A program made the translations under genes and the position numbers. A stretch of DNA of 19,002 nucleotides from Veillonella sp. (GTDB lineage: Bacteria > Bacillota_C > Negativicutes > Veillonellales > Veillonellaceae), in assembly GCA_018367495.1 (NCBI GenBank), contig JAGZGB010000029.1, positions 1-19,002 of the forward strand, in the 5' to 3' direction. The notes below the pieces were generated by a model, which was not told the DNA's origin, searched no databases, and saw nothing but the letters and a program-made list of their open reading frames with translations. Shown one piece after another: positions 1 through 7,300 of the stretch (position 1 is its first letter; every line of letters begins with the position of its first letter).

Positions 1-1
1 A

Positions 2-3000
2 AATGTAAATGATCCTGGTGCTCAATACGAAGTATCCGTTTCTAAAAATGCTGTTAAAGATGCAGCTCGTGAAGCAGTAACAGTAAATAATGGTGGTAAT
101 ACAGATAACCCTATTACTGTAACACCTACTGATGATACAGCTAACCATAATACTACTTATGCAGTAACATTCGATGGTGATAAAGCAGCTAAACAAATTC
201 CATTAACTTACAAAGCTAATGGCACTGGTGATAAAACTGTTAAATTAGATAAAGGTTTAGACTTCACTAATGGTACAAATACTACAGCAGAAATCGGTAA
301 CGATGGCGTTGTTAAATTCAATTTGAATGACAATGTGACTCTTACAAATGCTGGTTCCTTAACTGTTGGTGGTACTACAGTAAATAATGGTGGTCTTACA
401 ATTACAGCGCCTGCTGGAGGCACAACATCTAACGTTACTTTAACTCAATCTGGCCTTGATAATGGCGGTAATAAAATTGTTAATGTTAAAGATGGTGATG
501 TAAGCGCTACATCTAAAGACGCTGTAAATGGTTCCCAATTACATGCTGTAAAAGCTGCTGAACGTCATATCACGCCTACAACTACTGGTAATGAATATAC
601 AGTAGATGCTGATGGTAACGTTACTATGACTTATACAGATGGTAATGGTGCTGTAGTAACAGGTGAAAATGCTATTATTAAAGGCATTGCTAAACAGGAT
701 CTTTCCAATATCAATAATGATGGTAAGAAAGAAATTACTAAACTTGGTACTATTGTAAAAGCTGGTGACAATGTAACTGTTTCTGAAACATCTGATGCTA
801 CAACAGGTCAAAAAACTTACACTGTAAATGCTGTAACTCCAGCAGTTTACACTAAAGCTGATGGCACTAAAGTAGTTAAACGTCCAGATGGTACTTTCAC
901 AACTAACGTTGATGGTGCACCTGGTAACGATGTTCCTGCAAGTGATGTTATCGTATCCTTCCAAGATGCAGCTGGTAACACAACTGGTGGTAGCTCCATT
1001 GTAAACAACGTTGGTTCTGCTATCGACAAAACTGGTACATCTACTGGTGATACATTCTTAACTAATCTTAATGATGCCGCTACTGCAACTCCATTTGCTG
1101 CAGTTAACGTAAGAGATCTTAAATCTACTGCTGATGCATTGAAAGCGTCTGAATTGCATATCGCTCCTACAGCAGTTAAAACTGGTAGCACTGAAGCTAA
1201 AGGTGGCGTAGCAAATGGTGCTGAAAACGTATACAAATACGATGCAGCTACTAAGAAAGTTACATTGACTTACAACGATGGTAATGGCAAAGCAGTAACT
1301 GATACTAAAGCTGTTATTGACTTCACTGACTTGAATGTTCCAGCAGGTGGCAATAACTACGGTTTCAAAGCTAATGCAACTGCAAATGGTGGTACAGTAG
1401 AGGGTACTGCTACAGAAACAGCTGTTGAAAACGGCGGTACTGTTAACTTTGCAGCAGGCAAAAACTTGACTGTAAAACAAGATATTGATACAGCTAACAA
1501 AACTCATACATATACATTCAGCTTAGACAAAGATTTAACTAACTTGGATAAAGTTGTAGTAAATGGTAAAGATGGCATAGCTGGTAAAGATGGTGTAACT
1601 ATAGTTGGTCCTCAAGGTGCTACTGGCGCTACTGGTATTCCAGGTACAAACGGTATTGATGGTAAAGTTGGCATCACTGGTAAAGACGGTAAAGATGCTG
1701 TATCCATTGCTGGTAAAGATGGCGTTGGTACAATCGGTTTAACAGGTCCTCAAGGCCCTGCTGGTACAAACGGCAAATCTGTAGATATCTCTACTGAAAA
1801 TGGTACAAAAACATTAGTTAAACCAGAAGCAAACAACAATGATCAATCTCAACGTATCGTATACGTACCAAAAGATGCTAATGGCAACCCATTGAAAGAT
1901 GCTGATAACAACGATATTAAACGTGAAGTAGCAACTATGGATGATGGTTTGAAATTCACTGGTAACAATGAATCCACTGAAAACAAACACAAACTTGGTT
2001 CTTTGGTAAAAGTACAAGGTGAAGGCACTAAAGAAGGTACTGGTGCAACTGGTGCTAAAGAAATCCAAACATCCGATGGTACTAAATTTGAATCTGCTAA
2101 AGATAACATCGCAGTTGAAGCTGATGGTGCGGATAAATTAACTGTTAAGTTAAACAAAGACCTTAAAGGTTTGAATAGTGTAACAACTGAAAAAGTAACT
2201 ACAAAAGAAATCGACTTACAAGATCCACATGGTGCCACTACTGCTACAATTAAGTATGATGACAACCGCATTACATATACTAATGACGGTGGTCAACATG
2301 AATATAAAGTTGCTAACCTTAATGATGAAAAACACATTACTAAAGGTGAATATACAGTAGGCGATAAATCTATTGATCCTAATGCAGCTAATGATGAAGT
2401 AACATTGACTTACACTAGTGGTTATGATGAGCTTATCAGAGATGGCTCTGGAAACCCTATTACTACTAAAATTAAAGGTATTGCTAAATCTGATCTTTCC
2501 AACATCACAAATGAAGGCAAGAAAGAAATTACTAAACTTGGTACTATTGTAAAAGCTGGTGACAATGTAACTGTTTCTGAAGCAGCTGATGCGACAACAG
2601 GCCAAAAAACTTATACTGTAAATGCTGTAACTCCAGCAGTTTACACTAAAGCTGATGGCACTAAAGTAGTTAAACGTCCAGATGGTACTTTCACAACTAA
2701 CGTTGATGGTGCGCCTGGTAACGATGTTCCTGCAAGTGATGTTATCGTATCCTTCCAAGATGCAGCTGGTAACAGAACTGGTGGCAACTCCATTGTAAAC
2801 AACGTTGGTTCCGCTATTGATAAAGCTGGTACATCTACTGGTGATACATTCTTAACTAACCTTAACAATGCTGCTACTGCAACTCCATTTGCTGCAGTTA
2901 ACGTAAGAGATCTTAAATCTACTGCGGATGCATTGAAAGGGTCTGAATTGCATATCGCTCCTACAGCAGTTAAAGCTGGTAGTACAGAAGCTACAGGTGG

Positions 3001-5566
3001 TGTAGCGAATGGTGCTGAAAACGTATACAAATACGATGCAGCTACTAAGAAAGTTACATTGACTTACAACGATGGTAATGGCAAGGCAGTAACTGATACT
3101 AAAGCTGTTATTGACTTCACTGACTTGAATACTGGTGGTACAGCTGCTTCCTCTTGGAATATTAAATCCTCTGCAAATACTACAGATGGTGGTGCTATTG
3201 GCGATAATCATGATGCAGCTGCTCAAAATATTGCTGATAATAAAACTGTGGAATTCCAAGCTGGTAAAAACTTAGTAGTAAAACAAACTAATGACGCTGC
3301 TAACGGTAATGCTACTGTAGAATTCTCCTTGTCCGATAACATTACAGCAGGTAAAGATGGTGCAAATGGTAAAGATGGTTCTGTAGGAGCTACTGGTAAA
3401 GATGGTTCTTCCGTTGTTCTTAACGGTAAAGATGGTTCTATCGGTATGACTGGTCCTAAAGGACAAGATGGTAAAGATGGTATCAATGGCCGTGATGGCG
3501 CTAATATCTCTATTACATCTGCTAAAGGCGAACAAGTTCTTGTAAATCGTGATCCTGCGCATAATGGTGATACTGATAAAGCTGAACGTATCGTATATGT
3601 TCCAAAAGATGCTAATGGTAACCCTATTCAAGGTGCTGATGGTAAGAACATTGTACGTGAAGTAGCAACTATGGATGATGGCTTACGCTTCACTGGTAAT
3701 AATACATCCACTGAAAACAAACAAAAACTTGGTTCCTTAGTTAAAGTGGAAGGTGAAGGCGTTACAGAAGCACAAGCTAATAGCTTCCAATCTGCAGCTG
3801 GTAACATCGCTGTAGTAGCTAATGGTACTGATACATTAACAGTTAAGTTGAACAAAGACCTTAAAGGCTTGGACAGTGTAACAACTAAGGAAGTTAAACT
3901 TGGTGATGCTAACGATAATATCTCCATTAAGAAAGATGGCGATCGTATCACTTACAGCACTGATGGTGGTACAACAGTTAATAAAGTAGCAAATCTTGCA
4001 GATGAACAACATATCAAAGATACTACATACACTGTAGATACTGACAAAAAAGTTAAATTGACTTATGTTGATGGCAATGGTAAAGATGTAACTGGTAAAA
4101 CAGCAGTTATCGACTTGTCTAACTTGCCTGTAGGTGATAAAGATACAGATATGCGTATCAAAGAAGGTGACTACACTGCTAAAAATGGTTCTGTAACATT
4201 GAATACTGTTGATAAAGACGGTAATCCAGTAGCTGGTAAAGACGTAGTTATTAAAGGTATCAACACTAATAATTATGTAGCTGGCGACAATATTACTTTC
4301 ACAAACAACGGTAATGATGCAAACGGTAACCCAATTGTAAAAATCGATGCTGCAGCTTCTACTGAACAAGTAGTAGCAAAAGCTGGTAATGATAACTTGG
4401 CAACTGTAGCACCTGCAACTGGTTCTACACAAGGTGGTAAAAACGCTACATACGAAGTAAATGTAGATAAAACTAACCTTGAAAATAAAGCTGAAATTTC
4501 TTACAAAGCTTCCACATCTACTGATCCTGGTAGTCAAACAGCTAAGAAAACTACATTGGCTAACGGCTTTGACTTCACATCTGATGACCATTCCGTAGCT
4601 ATTACTACTGGTGCTAATGGTAAAGTTAACTTCAAAGTTGATACTACTGGCATCCAAGGTAAAGCGTTCAATCTTGATGTAGAGAAAGAAGGTACTGGTA
4701 AAGTAGAAAACGCTCAAACTGCAGCGACTACTCCTTCCGTAGAAAAAGGTGCTAAATTCGTAGCTGGTAACAACTTGTCCATCCGTCACGATGCTATCAA
4801 TGGCGATGCAAACTACGATCACAAAGTAACATATGCGTTGAATAGCGATCTTAAAGGTATTACTTCCATTACTAACAATGGTGGTGCTACTATGAACTTC
4901 GGCCCTAACGAAATTTCTATGACTGGTGGTAACCTCAACATGGGTGATAATAAAATCACTAATGTTAAGAATGGTACAGATAAATCCGACGTTGCGACTG
5001 TAGGTCAATTGACTAAAGTTACATCCAACGATAACTCTGTATCCATCAACAAATCTACTGATGCTGATGGCGCTCCAGTTTACGATCTTTCCGTACAAGG
5101 CGGTCGTGACCCACGCGTTGATGAGTTAGGTGAAGAAATCGGTCGTGTAGGTGCACAAGGTGCAGCTCTTGCAGCATTGAAACCTATCCAATATGATCCA
5201 TTGGAACCAACTCAAATCATGGCTGGTTATGGTAACTACCGTGGTAACTCCGCAATTGCAATGGGCGTTGCTCATTACAAAAACGAGTCCACATTGATGC
5301 ATGCTGGCTTATCCTGGGCTGGTGGCTCCCGTCACATGATGGCAAATGCTGGTGTAACTTGGAAAGTTGGCAACCGTGATAGCGAAGCTGCTGTAGCAGA
5401 TCGTTACCGCAAAGGTCCTATCAGCTCTGCTTATGCAATGCAACAAGAAATGGCGTCCGTTAAAGCACAAAACGCTGGATTAAAAACAGAAGTATCTGAT
5501 TTGAAAGCTGAAAACGAACAAATGAAAGCTCAAATTGCTGCAATGATGGCAAAACTTGGTATGTAA
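2..5566 (+). CDS. Trimeric autotransporter adhesin, 5'-truncated by window edge (YadA-like, Veillonella Hag/Vta type)
   Basis: The reading frame is open from position 2 to the TAA at 5564-5566 (1854 residues visible), so the ATG at 323 is internal and the head and signal peptide lie left of the window. Residues are numbered from the codon at position 2. The visible part is a fibrous stalk: a DAAREAVTVNN module (about 16-105), a neck-like KDAVNGSQL motif (about 173), two collagen-like G-X-Y stretches (about 522-594 and 1117-1166), each followed by a RIVYVPKDANG segment, and a stalk motif DKSDVATVGQL just before the anchor. Residues about 1703-1787 match the YadA anchor: a DPRVDELGEEIGRVGAQ helix, then four beta strands ending in NAGVTW. 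TAAs trimerise, form a 12-stranded outer-membrane barrel and bind host or bacterial surfaces. After the last strand there is an unusual 67-residue tail rich in heptads (MKAQIAAMMAKLGM end). The gene precedes the secreted-protein gene by 166 bp. The ligand cannot be told from sequence. Confidence 0.93.
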   Translation, partial: NVNDPGAQYEVSVSKNAVKDAAREAVTVNNGGNTDNPITVTPTDDTANHNTTYAVTFDGDKAAKQIPLTYKANGTGDKTVKLDKGLDFTNGTNTTAEIGNDGVVKFNLNDNVTLTNAGSLTVGGTTVNNGGLTITAPAGGTTSNVTLTQSGLDNGGNKIVNVKDGDVSATSKDAVNGSQLHAVKAAERHITPTTTGNEYTVDADGNVTMTYTDGNGAVVTGENAIIKGIAKQDLSNINNDGKKEITKLGTIVKAGDNVTVSETSDATTGQKTYTVNAVTPAVYTKADGTKVVKRPDGTFTTNVDGAPGNDVPASDVIVSFQDAAGNTTGGSSIVNNVGSAIDKTGTSTGDTFLTNLNDAATATPFAAVNVRDLKSTADALKASELHIAPTAVKTGSTEAKGGVANGAENVYKYDAATKKVTLTYNDGNGKAVTDTKAVIDFTDLNVPAGGNNYGFKANATANGGTVEGTATETAVENGGTVNFAAGKNLTVKQDIDTANKTHTYTFSLDKDLTNLDKVVVNGKDGIAGKDGVTIVGPQGATGATGIPGTNGIDGKVGITGKDGKDAVSIAGKDGVGTIGLTGPQGPAGTNGKSVDISTENGTKTLVKPEANNNDQSQRIVYVPKDANGNPLKDADNNDIKREVATMDDGLKFTGNNESTENKHKLGSLVKVQGEGTKEGTGATGAKEIQTSDGTKFESAKDNIAVEADGADKLTVKLNKDLKGLNSVTTEKVTTKEIDLQDPHGATTATIKYDDNRITYTNDGGQHEYKVANLNDEKHITKGEYTVGDKSIDPNAANDEVTLTYTSGYDELIRDGSGNPITTKIKGIAKSDLSNITNEGKKEITKLGTIVKAGDNVTVSEAADATTGQKTYTVNAVTPAVYTKADGTKVVKRPDGTFTTNVDGAPGNDVPASDVIVSFQDAAGNRTGGNSIVNNVGSAIDKAGTSTGDTFLTNLNNAATATPFAAVNVRDLKSTADALKGSELHIAPTAVKAGSTEATGGVANGAENVYKYDAATKKVTLTYNDGNGKAVTDTKAVIDFTDLNTGGTAASSWNIKSSANTTDGGAIGDNHDAAAQNIADNKTVEFQAGKNLVVKQTNDAANGNATVEFSLSDNITAGKDGANGKDGSVGATGKDGSSVVLNGKDGSIGMTGPKGQDGKDGINGRDGANISITSAKGEQVLVNRDPAHNGDTDKAERIVYVPKDANGNPIQGADGKNIVREVATMDDGLRFTGNNTSTENKQKLGSLVKVEGEGVTEAQANSFQSAAGNIAVVANGTDTLTVKLNKDLKGLDSVTTKEVKLGDANDNISIKKDGDRITYSTDGGTTVNKVANLADEQHIKDTTYTVDTDKKVKLTYVDGNGKDVTGKTAVIDLSNLPVGDKDTDMRIKEGDYTAKNGSVTLNTVDKDGNPVAGKDVVIKGINTNNYVAGDNITFTNNGNDANGNPIVKIDAAASTEQVVAKAGNDNLATVAPATGSTQGGKNATYEVNVDKTNLENKAEISYKASTSTDPGSQTAKKTTLANGFDFTSDDHSVAITTGANGKVNFKVDTTGIQGKAFNLDVEKEGTGKVENAQTAATTPSVEKGAKFVAGNNLSIRHDAINGDANYDHKVTYALNSDLKGITSITNNGGATMNFGPNEISMTGGNLNMGDNKITNVKNGTDKSDVATVGQLTKVTSNDNSVSINKSTDADGAPVYDLSVQGGRDPRVDELGEEIGRVGAQGAALAALKPIQYDPLEPTQIMAGYGNYRGNSAIAMGVAHYKNESTLMHAGLSWAGGSRHMMANAGVTWKVGNRDSEAAVADRYRKGPISSAYAMQQEMASVKAQNAGLKTEVSDLKAENEQMKAQIAAMMAKLGM
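674..3130 (+). repeat. Long in-frame direct repeat within the first adhesin gene (674-1336 and 2468-3130)
   Basis: Two copies of about 660 bp lie exactly 1794 bp (598 codons) apart and stay in register from an AAAGG at 680/2474 to GACTTGAAT at 1328/3122. Most of the stretch is nearly identical at the DNA level, including many silent positions; the first 40 or so bases are more diverged. Both copies encode the same series of stalk modules, including VYTKADGTKVVKRPDG and ATPFAAVNVRDLK. Silent-site identity suggests recent duplication or gene conversion. Unequal crossing-over here would remove or add 598 residues without a frameshift. Confidence 0.88.
1565..1782 (+). repeat. Collagen-like G-X-Y segment 1 of the first adhesin
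   Basis: Glycine recurs every third residue over about 70 codons, with short breaks: GKD GIA GKD, then GPQ GAT GAT GIP GTN GID, and later GLT GPQ GPA GTN. In a protein that is already trimeric, such triplets could form a collagen triple helix. The segment runs into a linker ending in RIVYVPKDANG and EVATMDDGLKF, an order found after every collagen-like segment in this window. Confidence 0.8.
3350..3499 (+). repeat. Collagen-like G-X-Y segment 2 of the first adhesin
   Basis: About 50 codons of G-X-Y triplets with one VVLN break: GKD GAN GKD GSV GAT GKD GSS, then GKD GSI GMT GPK GQD GKD GIN GRD. Lys-Asp pairs dominate and proline is rare, as in bacterial collagens that rely on salt bridges. 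It is followed by the same RIVYVPKDANG / EVATMDDGLRF segment as segment 1. Confidence 0.8.
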
Positions 5567-5598
5567 TCATTTGTGAGTACAATAACTAAATAAATGAA

Positions 5599-5700
5599 GG
5601 TCGGTATGCGCTACCTCGTGTAGCGCGTGCCTACCCATATTATTTGTGAAAGCAGTGCTTTCAGATATGAATGTAAAATACGTGTGAAAGATACTTTCAC
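5599..5700 (+). promoter_or_regulatory. Three consecutive hairpins between adhesin and secreted-protein genes
   Basis: Three stem-loops sit in the 166-bp gap. The first (5599-5635) has a GCGCTAC/GTAGCGC core (5608-5614 with 5620-5626) extended by outer pairs to GGT/ACC with one mismatch. The second is TGAAAGC/GCTTTCA (5647-5653 with 5657-5663). The third is GTGAAAG/CTTTCAC (5684-5690 with 5694-5700). None has a T-run after it, so they are not typical terminators. I infer a role in mRNA processing, in protecting 3' ends, or in setting the ratio of the two products. A weak promoter-like pair (TTGTGA 5644, TATGAA 5666, 16-bp spacer) overlaps the second hairpin and is not convincing. Confidence 0.6.
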
Positions 5701-5732
5701 CATAATCTAACGATAGAAAAGAGGAATATAGA

Positions 5733-6527
5733 ATGAAAAAATCTACATTACTTGCTTGTGCAGCGGCTCTTGTTATTTCTACAGGTGTTGTAGGTGCACA
5801 ATCTGCTCCAACATATGACGATAACTTAATTTTACGTAACCCAGTATCTGCACCTGCATTGGGCAACGTAGTATTGGTTCCTGTGGCTAGTCCACAAACA
5901 GTGTCTGCTGTTCATGATTATGTAAAAGCTTGGCAAAATGCAGAAATTAACATTGCAAAAGCTAAAGTGAAATACGACAAACATGAGCAAATGACTAAAG
6001 CTGAAAAAATTTGGTTACATTCCTATGATAAACATAACTACGCTGACTACTTCCGTACACATTCCATCGGTCGTGTACATGGTCAAGAAGTGTTCTTGAA
6101 CTGGAATGGTGAAAACCGTAATAAAAACGAATACGAATATTTTGAAATGCCTAAATACAATGAAAAAGATGGCTTCACTAACAGCTATGGTTACAATGTA
6201 TTGCGCGGCATGACAGATCGTATTAATGAAATCATTCAAAAACAAAAAGAAGTTGGCGGTCCTATGACTGACGACGAAGCACAAGCATTGGAAGATGCTA
6301 TTTTGGATGTAATGGCTAAAGACCAAGAGAATGTTTCTAACGAAGAACTTCGTCACTACATGAACGAAACAGTTTGGTTCGCAGCTAAACAAACAGTTAA
6401 AAACAAAGCAAGTGAAGAACCTACTGTTCAAGATGAACACACTGTAAATCTTCGCGAAGCTATTAATCGCCCAGCTAACCAAGAAACTAAAAAAGTAGAC
6501 TTGCGCGCTGCGATTAATAACAAATAA
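5733..6527 (+). CDS. Small secreted protein of unrecognised family, adhesin partner, copy 1
   Basis: 264 residues. The start is set by a purine-rich site GAAAAGAGGAA (5716-5725) and a Sec signal peptide at residues 1-22 or so (MKKSTLLACAAALV, probable cleavage near VGA). The mature protein is hydrophilic and probably helical, with no membrane segment and no cysteine. Notable motifs are SAPTYDDNLIL, HDYVKAW, KIWLHS, DKHNYADYFRTHS, LNWNGENRNKNEYEYFE, DGF-NSYGYNVLRGM and NEELRHYMNE. The C-terminus carries two short related motifs, VNLREAIN and VDLRAAIN. I do not recognise the family or any catalytic motif. The gene follows an adhesin gene, precedes a terminator, and has a paralogue in the same place after the next adhesin (17372-18172), about 80% identical by hand count over 222 residues. 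The likely site is the periplasm or cell surface. A role in adhesin assembly, stability or tethering is inference from context. Confidence 0.9.
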   Translation: MKKSTLLACAAALVISTGVVGAQSAPTYDDNLILRNPVSAPALGNVVLVPVASPQTVSAVHDYVKAWQNAEINIAKAKVKYDKHEQMTKAEKIWLHSYDKHNYADYFRTHSIGRVHGQEVFLNWNGENRNKNEYEYFEMPKYNEKDGFTNSYGYNVLRGMTDRINEIIQKQKEVGGPMTDDEAQALEDAILDVMAKDQENVSNEELRHYMNETVWFAAKQTVKNKASEEPTVQDEHTVNLREAINRPANQETKKVDLRAAINNK

Positions 6528-6542
6528 ATTGGTATTAGACTT

Positions 6543-6672
6543 TTCTTAGTGTAATATTTGCTAAGAAGTAGTTGATCCATATACAGATATATCTGTACCA
6601 TACTAACTACATAAGGCCCTTGTAGGTCATATGAGGGCCTTGATGTACCCTGGAACCCCGACTAGGGCACAC
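6543..6672 (+). ncRNA. Structured 3' UTR element, copy 1 (possible 3'UTR-derived RNA)
   Basis: The stretch between the stop codon and terminator holds a stem TTCTTAG/CTAAGAA (6543-6549, 6561-6567), the box TAGTTGATC (6569-6577), a 16-nt palindrome (6582-6597), a stem AAGGCCCT/AGGGCCTT (6613-6620, 6634-6641) and a small stem-loop CCCTGG/CTAGGG (6648-6653, 6662-6667). The box, the GGCCCT stem and the CCCTGG stem recur in the same order after the paralogue (18222-18348) while the loop of the GGCCCT stem differs. Conserved stems with variable loops suggest selection on RNA structure. No known RNA family was recognised; its role could be mRNA stability or a small RNA released from the 3' end. Confidence 0.5.
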
Positions 6673-6684
6673 AATCCTTATACA

Positions 6685-6717
6685 AATAACGCCATCCTTT
6701 GGATGGCGTTATTTTTT
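6685..6717 (+). terminator. Rho-independent terminator after the first partner gene
   Basis: A perfect 13-bp stem AATAACGCCATCC (6685-6697) / GGATGGCGTTATT (6701-6713) with a TTT loop, followed directly by T residues to 6717. It ends the adhesin plus partner unit. The terminator after the paralogue has the same stem with a U-A pair changed to C-G, which keeps the pairing. Confidence 0.92.
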
Positions 6718-6763
6718 ATGCTCTATTGGTATTTGATAGTTTAGTCATTGTTTCATTCGGCCT

Positions 6764-6799
6764 AATAGTCCTCTTATTATGGTAAGAGGGCTATTTTTT
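6764..6799 (+). terminator. Second (orphan) rho-independent terminator
   Basis: Stem AATAGTCCTCTTA (6764-6776) / TAAGAGGGCTATT (6783-6795) with one G-T pair and a 6-nt loop, followed by T residues to 6799. The T-run is on the + strand only. No gene lies between this and the preceding terminator, so it may be a back-up or the remnant of a lost gene or small RNA. Confidence 0.8.
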
Positions 6800-7148
6800 A
6801 TAAACAAATATAAACTAAAATATCGATTTTGAGGAAAATATTTATGTATTGATTTTTCTATAGTTCATGAAAATACTGTAAACACTATATTATTCATTAA
6901 TTTCGATTTAAAAAGTTTATATTTAGAAACATGAAGATAACATAGATCTTTCTATAGGATTTTAACATAATATAAACTGATAATGATGAAATAGACCAGT
7001 ATCTTATATAAATGTTTTATATTATATATAATAACTATATTATAATAGCTGCATTTTACTTGACGTGTAGATAATTACTCATTAAATAAACTCAAATTTA
7101 TTTAATTTATAATTCTAAAATTTTCTTTAATAATTTTAAGTATTTCTA
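6800..7148. other. A+T-rich non-coding region upstream of the second adhesin
   Basis: About 350 bp with very high A+T content and many A- and T-runs. I see no plausible gene here on either strand. A possible secondary promoter is TTGACG at 7060-7065 with a weak -10 (TTAAAT, 7082-7087). The length and composition would suit an upstream control region with curved DNA or binding sites for a regulator, but no specific operator was recognised. Confidence 0.5.
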
Positions 7149-7177
7149 TTTACATTTAGTTTATAAATTGGTATTAT
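7149..7177 (+). promoter_or_regulatory. Probable sigma-70-type promoter of the second adhesin operon
   Basis: TTTACA (7149-7154) and TATTAT (7172-7177) are each one base from consensus and are separated by 17 bp. The start point would be near 7184, giving a 5' UTR of about 110 nt before the ATG at 7296. It is the best promoter match between the terminators and the gene. Confidence 0.65.
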
Positions 7178-7275
7178 ATTAATATCTTAATGAAGAGTAT
7201 GTGAACGTGTGTCATAAACAATTCATGAAACAAAAAGTGTATTAATAAGGCATTTAGTGTTTTCTTTATAAGAGA

Positions 7276-7300
7276 GAAAGGGGTTCATAGTTTCTATGAA
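7276..7300 (+). promoter_or_regulatory. Ribosome binding site and start-codon hairpin of the second adhesin
   Basis: The purine-rich site GAAAGGGG (7276-7283) is followed at once by a perfect 7-bp stem-loop TTCATAG (7284-7290), TTT loop, CTATGAA (7294-7300). The ATG at 7296-7298 lies in the 3' arm. The gap from site to start is 12 nt, long for a Shine-Dalgarno sequence unless the hairpin is folded or melted. This may tune translation of a very large protein; that effect is inferred. Confidence 0.6.

Noticed and set aside
3836..5098. A 420-codon open frame on the minus strand
   Set aside because: It lies wholly inside the first adhesin gene. Its product is a run of Cys, Ser, Phe, Ile and Val with no domain, as expected from the reverse of repetitive Asn/Lys/Thr/Gly codons. 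The 361-codon frame at 9774-10859 and the other minus-strand frames inside the adhesins are rejected for the same reason.
323..5566. ATG at 323 as the start of the first adhesin
   Set aside because: The frame is open back to position 2 and encodes a stalk module (DAAREAVTVNN) also found in the second adhesin; there is no ribosome site before 323 and no signal peptide after it.
5733..5762. LLAC in the first partner protein as a lipoprotein signal
   Set aside because: The cysteine is at residue 9, too early for a lipobox after a hydrophobic core, and the paralogue has Phe at this place. An ordinary Sec signal peptide with cleavage near residue 22 fits better.
7260..7300. Homopolymer tract for phase variation at the second adhesin start
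   Set aside because: The longest G run is four bases and there is no long simple repeat in the promoter or signal region, so slippage-based switching is not supported.
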